64,000 nucleotides of DNA. It comes from Phaseolus vulgaris. Taxonomy: Eukaryota; Streptophyta; Magnoliopsida; Fabales; Fabaceae. Shown here piece by piece: positions 56,775 to 64,000 of this stretch (within the stretch, counting starts at the first letter, position 1; each line of letters opens with the position of its first letter). Where the stretch lies: assembly GCF_000499845.2 (NCBI RefSeq), contig NC_023758.2, forward strand, positions 12,683,927 to 12,747,926. Direction: 5' to 3'. Below the pieces are notes generated by a model, which was not told where the DNA came from, made no database searches, and saw only the letters and a program-made list of their open reading frames with translations. A program made the position numbers and the translations under genes.

Positions 56775-57095
56775 TCAGTTGTGAAGTGGGTTTGGCCCAG
56801 AGGGGACTAGTCTCTTCTCTGCACCAAATCTTGGGTCAAAATCTTGGGAGGGTGGAATTGTTTCAATTAATCTTTGGTGGATTTTTTGGAGTTCAGTGCA
56901 CAAGGAACGTGGGTTTCTCTTGGTAAAAGAATCACAGTGGCGAAGGAGGGGGTGATGGAAATGGTTGAGGGTGTTACCTGAGGAAGTTGAAGATGATGGA
57001 ACTTTGCAGCTGGCTGAAGAGAAGAGAAAGAGAAAGAAGAGGAGCAAGAGGGTCATGAACCTGGCCCATGTGGTTGAAGACAGAGAGCTCTTCAT
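56775..57095 (-). CDS. CLE peptide hormone precursor
   Basis: A 106-aa precursor with the three usual parts. A signal peptide follows Met1 (hydrophobic run MTLLLLFFLFLFSSASC, about residues 14-30), then a variable linker rich in Ser, His and Arg, and a C-terminal CLE box RLVPSGPNPLHN ending at the stop codon, preceded by FDPRFGAEK. The dodecapeptide is, from memory, the same as in Arabidopsis CLE9, CLE10 and CLE13. After secretion and trimming, often with proline hydroxylation and arabinosylation, such A-type peptides bind CLV1/BAM or HSL-type receptor kinases and control stem-cell, vascular or stomatal decisions. The frame is open a further 56 codons upstream to an ATG at 57263, but the ATG at 57095 directly precedes the signal peptide and is preferred. 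The gene is intronless, as most CLE genes are. Confidence 0.93.
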   Translation of the reverse strand: MKSSLSSTTWARFMTLLLLFFLFLFSSASCKVPSSSTSSGNTLNHFHHPLLRHCDSFTKRNPRSLCTELQKIHQRLIETIPPSQDFDPRFGAEKRLVPSGPNPLHN

Positions 57096-57263
57096 TTGTG
57101 AAACGGAGAGAAACAGGGGAGGGAGAAAAAAAAAAGTGATGCTTGTGAAGGTTATGGGAAAAAGATGGAGGGAAGTGTGATGAGGGAAATGAAGAGTATT
57201 AATGGGAAGCAAGAGACACATGAGGGTATGTAATGAGGGAGAAAAGGGTAGGGCCTCACTCAA

Positions 57264-60200
57264 TTAATTTAGGGTTTGTGAATTTAGTCAGCAATCACAT
57301 CTCATCATCAAAGGAGTCATGGAGTTTATATGTGTAGGAGTTGGGATGATGGGGCTTATGAGAGGAATGGCTACATTAATGTTGAATTCAAAGGTTTGTG
57401 ATTTCCCGGGTTAGCCACACTCATAGGAAAATTCGAAGAAATAGAGAGAGCTTATTTTATGGTTCATGTTTTTAATGAATATTAAGTTCATATGGTTGTG
57501 TTGATTAGATGGTATTCGTAAACCTTAAGTATTTTCTTACTCAACAACAACAAAAAGTGCTCTACTAGAAAAATAAGAAAGGAGCTCTCTTTCCTTCCAC
57601 CCATGTTATGAACAAAATCTTTCAAATTTTAGAAATTTTAAAAAATAAAAATGGTATTTTATGAAGAAAATGGCACTGAAGAATGATCCTTAAATTCTTA
57701 GAATGAGATTGTGGTGGTATTTTTTTTCTTCATTTATACTGTATAAATGATTATATACAGTATGTATTGATTATATATTTAGATGAAAACCAGTATTTAG
57801 ATGTCTTGAACAAGTAAGATTGAACATTTATCAACCATGCTCATAAACTATATATTTCAGTTTAAATTAATGTTATATAAATTTGTTTGAGTTTAATTTA
57901 ACTTATAAATCTGTTTATAGGGTAAAAATTGACATTTATATTACATTTTAATAGGAATCCCCAATATAACTAAAAAGTTTTAGTTCCCATGTACGAAGCT
58001 AAGATAACATATTGTGCATACACACTATAAGTTACTTACACATTGAAGTAACTTATTGTATGTACAATATCTTAAATAATGTTTAACTATATATAATAAA
58101 AAATATTTAATAAGTCACTTTATTAATATAATAAACATAAATAAATATACAAATTTAAATATTTTATTATTATCATACAAAAATATATACATAAATACAA
58201 TTTTCTCTTTAATACATATTTCATATTTCTATTTTATCCTCAATTATATTTAAAATTTATGAAAAATAAATAAAAATTTTAAATGCTAATAATAAAAACA
58301 CACTATAAGTTACTTACACATTTTAAAAAACACAATATATTATAAATCCTCTAATATTTTTATATAACTACAATTTTTATATATATTTTTTTAAATATAG
58401 AAACCCAAAGTGCATCTTTTATACTAGTATTAATAAAGAGAGTTGTTAAATAGTTTTTTTTTTTTAAAAAAAGGGTTATCAAAATATGTTTTTCCTATGT
58501 GATCATAGTTAGGGAAAATGGAAACTCGAAGAGGTAGGGAACAAATTGCATGGGTGTGTTGGAGCCATAAGTGCACATAAAATGAAGGATGATTTTTTCT
58601 TTATATTTTTTTTTAGTTTTGCCATATCCAATCCATTGGATGAGTATCCCATGAATGAGTATGCCATGAAAAGGGTGAAAATGTTCAATGTATGAGATGC
58701 AATGATATATACCATGCAACAAATATTTGAATATTGAAAACCTAATAAGTCAATAACTAATGAGTCATTAGTAATGACAAAGAAAATGTTCCTAAAACAT
58801 GTTGAAATATTACTTTTAAAGGAAGTGAATAATAAATGAGAGTTAGAGAAGGGTTTTTTCTGAGTACTCAAAATAAAATCAAATTTGATAAAATCTTATT
58901 CCCAAAACGCCAAAACACAAAATTTTAGAAAACATTCACGCTGGTCATGACATATAGGACTAGAGAGAAAATCAACTTATAGCAAATTTGATAAATTTAT
59001 ATTCGATGTTAAGACTTAAAATGCATTTATAAAGGATAACATTGTTTATGATCAAATTTAGAGGAAATTAATTTAGTGGTTTCTCGTGAAAACATGGTTG
59101 ACATAAGATGATTCCTCAAAATTGTGAAAATTATCAACAAACTTTAATGAATAGCAAATTTATGTGAATTAAAAAATGTATTCTTTTTTGACATCATGTA
59201 AAATTTGTATATACATTTTAGATTTTCCTCTTCACATAATTATAATGAACGTGGTTCATTTTTAATACTGATTTAACCTATTATCAAATATATTGTGGAT
59301 TATTTGCCATGTGATTCACATTGTTTTCAAAATTATCAAAATTTTGTGATACATAAAGTTCTATAAATTGAGCACATGCTCAACGTTTTTGGTTACTTAG
59401 CTTACTCTCTTCTTTCTCATGCAACATCATCACGCATTAGTGTAAATTTTTCCAATTATGTTACCACTTTGACGTGAGACAACAAAAGATACAATATAAA
59501 AATGTACGATGACCTTTTTGTAAATATTTTAAATTTATTGTCAGACTCCATGGATCTGACTTAAACATCCACATTTATTCCAGATGATGTAAGTGTCCAA
59601 CATAACTGTGTATGTTTACATTGGATCCCAAGGCGTCCGACATCTGTTTAAAATCGGGCATAATGCTTATTCTTCCTTGTATTTTCGATGCACACTTTCT
59701 CTTTGTTTTATCTTTTTTTTACAGCAGATTGAGTCATTGTGGTCTTGTTGGTAGCCATCTTGGTGTTGTGGTTTTGCTCATGTGTCTTGTTTGTGGAAGT
59801 GGATGTTTCTGTCCAATTGCATTGGAGCATTTGTGGGTCAAAATATATTATTAAGAGATGTGCTCTATATCTCTATTTAATTATTGAAATTGAAGTCATA
59901 GTTGTTTTTGGAAATCTCTATCATGACAATGCATGAATGTCTCAATTGAATTTGTTTGATATTGTACAATTAATTTGAAATTTAAAATATTGAAATTATT
60001 TTTTTGTGTAACAATGAATATTATAAGATGTTTAAGATTGAAATTTAGACTTTAAGAGTTGTAAATTATGGGGATTAATTATTTATTTTAATCTTTGGAC
60101 TAACTAAATTATTTAGTCTTTAGTTTGTTTAAAATTTTAGGGAGTAAATTATAGGAAATTTATAAAATGCCTTATAGGGAAATCATAGGGTAAATTTTAG

Positions 60201-61079
60201 TTTAGATCGATCATAAGAGTAAGATATATTGTAGTAAGTTTGGTTGATGTACTTTGTTTTTGTAGTAGTAATTTTACTTAAAATAAATATTGCATTGATG
60301 CACAGATTGAGCGAACCTTAATTCTCATTATAAAAATAGTTAAACATAATCATTTGCATTAAATCTTGAATATTTTTCATAAATTGTTAATACATACACA
60401 TATAATTCTAAACATAAATTTGGTGAAATTTTGGTTCAAACCATTTGTTGTTTTGTAGAGACATACTTGATTGTGATGCTTTGTTACTACTTTTATTTCA
60501 TATACTTCAGAAACTGATGTGAATATTAAGAAAATTATATAAAAGTTAACATTATAGGCTTTTCTTGAATGGATAGAGTCTCACCTTCAATTACAATAGT
60601 GAGAATCACATTCAATGGTTGATAATAATGGAGTTTGTAACCTATGTAGTTGTGGTTCAGAGTTGGATGAATGCACGTTGCATTAGTGCTAGAGTATGAA
60701 AATGGAGTTGATGAGCTCTTACAATTTGTTCACTAGGACGAGTCTCTAAATAATAATGAGATTATGTCTTTCTCATCAAGGACACTTTTGTCGTTATAGA
60801 CAACAAAGTGGATGACATGCATGCTAAGCAAAGTGATCATGATAAAGAGATATGGGAAAACATATCCCCCTATTTGACTAATAATTTATTATCGTGTTTT
60901 TATTATTATAATGTATTTATTTATTTGGTGAAATGAATTAATGACATTGTTTTTGGATTAAGGTGGATTTGAGATCTAATAGTGGAATGAGCAGACTAGG
61001 TAGATTTTTCATCTGATGGCCTCAAGTGACTATGAGATGGATACTAAGGAGAGGACACATATTGACATATATTAATCAT
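57264..61079. other. Long AT-rich intergenic region
   Basis: The CLE promoter should lie at the left end. The rest has only short unconvincing open frames on both strands (for example 58509-58871 minus and 59612-59854 plus), none with a recognised domain. No structured repeat was found by eye. Confidence 0.45.
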
Positions 61080-62200
61080 CATTCTGAAAAGGTATTGGCC
61101 TCAAATGCTGATAAATTTAGGAGGTACTAGGATTTATAACTCAACACCATGTTTCTATTACGATTCCATCATGGATGGTATTGAAGACATAAAGAAGAAT
61201 CTCATGTGGCTAAATATTTAGGTATTTGAATACACTTCAAAACTGCATAAGTTAATTTTTGTATTAACCTAGTTAATAAATTGATTGACATTTATGTTAT
61301 TTTTACATTAAAATTTTGACATTCCCAACACTATGGTGGTGAGGAAAAAGGTTTTATCTATCATTACCACCAAATGGAGGGACTTTAAGACTTTATTACC
61401 ACAAGAGTATGTGTTTAAAAATTTTAAAGATGAGAGTCCTTGGTTAGAATACCAAGTCAGTGACGAGGAATGGATGTTGCTTCGTGATAGTTGATTAGAA
61501 TCCTCTTGGTAAGTTAGTTGTTGACAATTCTTGTAATTACACAAATATGTACTTGTAACTTTTTTATAGTCTCATTTTCTTATCTGCATTGAAGGATAGC
61601 TGCCCAAGAACAACATAACATGAATGATGCATCCCATGTACTATCGTGGAGGGGGATATGCATTGCTCGACTAGAGGCAACAAAACTTGAGTTTGTTGAC
61701 CTTGTATCTCCATCTCCTCACTATAAGATATGAAAGGCAACTCACAAAATCATATGGGTAAATGACTTCTCTGTCTACATAGATGATTGCTAATAAAATT
61801 ATAAGTATAAATATACCTACTACCATTCTCATTTCCCCCAACATTCTTAAGTCAAATAATTAGGGTTATACTTAATTATTGTTGGCATATCACATGATTC
61901 TTTAGTTGAGCAAGTCATGCATCGCTCATTTATTCCCCGTGGTCAAAATGGTATATTGAAAATAACCATAGGAAGACCATAGCACTCAGGACGTGTGCAC
62001 GATATTGGTGGTGCTTGGGGTACCTATGATTACTTTGGTCCACCTCCATGGGGTATGGATGACAACTTTTGCAGTCAAGACGCCTTGCATAAGATGAAGA
62101 TGCATTTTGAAGAAACACTAAATCAAATTCAATAGTCTTTGTAGCAAAATTTTGATGAAAATTTAGAATCTCTTACTTGTTCTCAATAATAGACTTAAGA
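61080..62200 (+). pseudogene. Decayed En/Spm-associated (Transposase_24-like) coding region
   Basis: Plus-strand pieces line up with the plant Ptta/En/Spm transposon-associated protein. They are FDIPNTMVVRKKVLSIITTK (61312-61371), continuing WRDFKTLLPQEYV, then SPWLEYQVSDEEWMLLRDS and a stop near 61492. AAQEQHNMNDASHVLSWRG follows (about 61600-61660), and later SGRVHDIGGAWGTYDYFG (about 61986-62040) with a charged helical tail (LHKMKMHFEETLNQIQ). This order (W..FK, YP-type block, W..F, sRGGY-like, HxGRVR-like, coiled tail) is the family's. Frameshifts, stops and possible introns prevent a full model. No catalytic transposase or CACTA ends were found. Confidence 0.6.
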
Positions 62201-62659
62201 AACACCTTATATAATTCTTCAAGATACTAAACTTTTGCCTAATGAAATATAGGATCAACCTTCACCAAATTCCAAAGAAAACATGTTAATTGAATCCATT
62301 GCTTAATATTATTTTCTTCAATTAAGAAGGGGAAAATTGGAATTGAAATAAGAAATGTAAAAATACAATACAATGAAGTCTAGACATAAAATTATAAACA
62401 TGCAAAATGTAACTACAATAGAGCGTCTAACATGCGATCGTGAATCATGTTGTCTAATGCAATTTATGCATAATGAATTATGTAAAAAATTTGTAAACAA
62501 TCAAGTTGGACAATCTATTATGCAATTGCTTCTAATGGAAAAGTGAAGATGAACAATAACATAAATTGAAGAAAAACGTAAATGACAGAAAATGTAAATT
62601 GTTTGAAAGGTAAAGTGTTGGAAATATAAATTAGTTGAAATGTAAAGTGCACAAAAAGT

Positions 62660-63010
62660 TCATTACTTTTTACGTCATTAGCATGACGCCTTTTCAGTTC
62701 TAGGGAGATATACGAGTAGGACTCTCCCTATTTGTTATCTTGAAGCAAGTCCCTTGAGGTTGTGGTTGATGATGATTGTTCCAAAGATGTAAGATCAAAA
62801 CCTCATTGTGTATCTATAGTTTAACATTTCCTTTATCCATATCTATGATCATTCTTGTTATTTTTAAGAAAGGTCTCTTTAAGATCAAAGAGACTTCTTT
62901 TCATTTTTATATATCCACGACCACAAAGTATGTAGAGAATGTAAATTTATCAACTTTAACTACCATCTCTTCAATGATTCCCATTGGTATTTCAAAAACT
63001 TCACTCATTC
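62660..63010 (-). pseudogene. Gypsy (Athila/Tat-group) protease-region scrap
   Basis: The minus strand reads EIPMGIIEEMVVKVDKFTF, then YFVVVDIKMKRSLFDLKETF, echoing the P.G..ED..VKVD.F.FP.DFVVLDM......LGRPFL block of Athila/Tat protease domains. Then it degrades through FDLTSLEQSSSTTTSRDLLQ. Only this block remains, opposite in strand to the En/Spm remnant. Confidence 0.6.
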
Positions 63011-64000
63011 TACTATTTCTCTATCTTTATTTTAAAAAGAAATTGTATTATATATAAACACAAATTCTGGTCTATTTTTCATACTTGCAATGTGAAGCAC
63101 TAGTTGGTATTTTATTCTTACATTAATTTTTTTTTCTTTTACATTAATTCGTGATTGGATGAACTTGTCAGTTACATTTTTCGTTTTTTTTCTTTTTAGG
63201 CATAACCAAATTTATAATGGAAGGCCAAAGAATGTCCACTTTTAGCAGATGATCATGACCACTAGATTGAATTACGATATTTGTTCTATTGACAGTTTGG
63301 ACTATGGTGATCTTTAGGGTATGGATAAATTGAAAAGGGTAACAAGTATAGGTAAATTTCAGATTTTCTTTGATTACACACTTTGTTGGTTTCTTGATGA
63401 TTTTTTAACTTTTTCTTCTTGTAGTGTGATTGGAGTAGTTTTGGGTCATTCTACTATTCGTCGTCATTCTACTAGATCCAAATGATATGTTAATATAGGT
63501 GACACATCTACAGAGGAAATACTTCAAGATAAAAGCACTAGCTCTTCTAAAGATAAGGGAAAAGCTATACTAAAGTCTGTGCAAGAGGAGTCAAGATAAA
63601 CTCAAACTAGGAAGTTACTCGTAGAAGAGTGGCTCTTGATAAAAATGATGAAGCAAAGCATGTAAACGACGACTCTACTTTTGAGGTATACTAATGGAAA
63701 CTGCTTTAGAAATCAGTTATGCATTAGAACTCAAATAATTTCTGGTAGTTATGTATTTTTGTTTATGATACAACTAGTGTATTGGTGTATTTGTATGTTA
63801 TTGGAGACTTATCTTGGGTGAAGGCCTTTGGTTTGTACCATTTCTTCCATTTAAACTAACTTTTATATCTTCAACTAACTTAAACAATATAATTGCTTAA
63901 AAATTATATTTTATCAAAAAATAATCCTAGCCGTGGAGTTTATGAAACCAAATTTCTTTATCATTGATTAAAATTGTATTAGAAATTATATTGAGATACA
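63011..64000. other. Unassigned DNA to the window end
   Basis: A Ser/Lys-rich plus-strand frame (TEEILQDKSTSSSKDKGKA, about 63505-63600) is short and has stops on both sides. It could belong to a decayed transposon gene. Nothing else was recognised. Confidence 0.35.

Noticed and set aside
58509..58871. 120-codon minus-strand frame
   Set aside because: No recognised motif, and its composition is typical of chance frames in AT-rich DNA.

Overview
This window is nuclear DNA from a dicot plant. It is AT-rich, its genes have spliced introns with GT..AG borders, and it carries Ty1/copia and Ty3/gypsy retrotransposons, LINE relics and a hAT MITE. A phaseoloid legume (Vigna/Phaseolus type) is my best guess, based on remembered repeat styles such as LTR modules built on GCTCAGGCGAG. 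That assignment is inference. No prokaryotic genes, CRISPR arrays, rRNA genes or tRNA genes were seen.

Five host genes can be supported. (1) A nine-exon heparanase-like glycosidase gene (GH79) lies on the minus strand at 1942-4724 and encodes 515 aa. (2) A three-exon DPMS3 gene lies on the minus strand at 8551-10407. It encodes 89 aa, the small membrane subunit of dolichol-phosphate mannose synthase, and its leader region holds a tandem duplication and a decoy copy of its first exon. (3) An intronless 517-aa PLS-class PPR gene of the E subgroup lies on the plus strand at 13991-15544. (4) An eleven-exon gene for a secreted leucine-rich-repeat protein lies on the minus strand at 16404-21125. 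It encodes 329 aa, most of its repeats are single 72-bp exons, and a degraded RTE-type LINE sits in its 2.2-kb intron. (5) A CLE peptide-hormone gene lies on the minus strand at 56775-57095 and encodes 106 aa ending in the dodecapeptide RLVPSGPNPLHN. All exon joins were worked out by hand and the summed lengths keep frame.

The middle of the window, about 22-55 kb, is a transposon landfill. A decayed Tat-like gag runs into a decayed Tekay/Del-like chromovirus pol. That pol is cut by two solo LTRs with target-site duplications and by a third 510-bp insertion. Then come three copia elements with paired LTRs: 31937-36138 (+), 39891-45009 (-) and 46713-51193 (+). Their LTR pairs differ by roughly 3-4 percent by eye, which suggests similar and fairly recent insertion dates. 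Two of the three lack most of gag. The third has LTRs ending in TATTA...TAATA instead of TG...CA. Around them lie L1-type LINE tails, LTR scraps and a 513-bp hAT MITE.

From 57 to 64 kb there is AT-rich intergenic DNA, a decayed En/Spm-associated (Transposase_24-like) coding region and an antisense gypsy protease scrap. I found no convincing undescribed biological system. The most informative oddities are the DPMS3 decoy exon, the gag-deleted copia elements, the non-canonical LTR termini and the MYB-site-like palindromes in a solo LTR.
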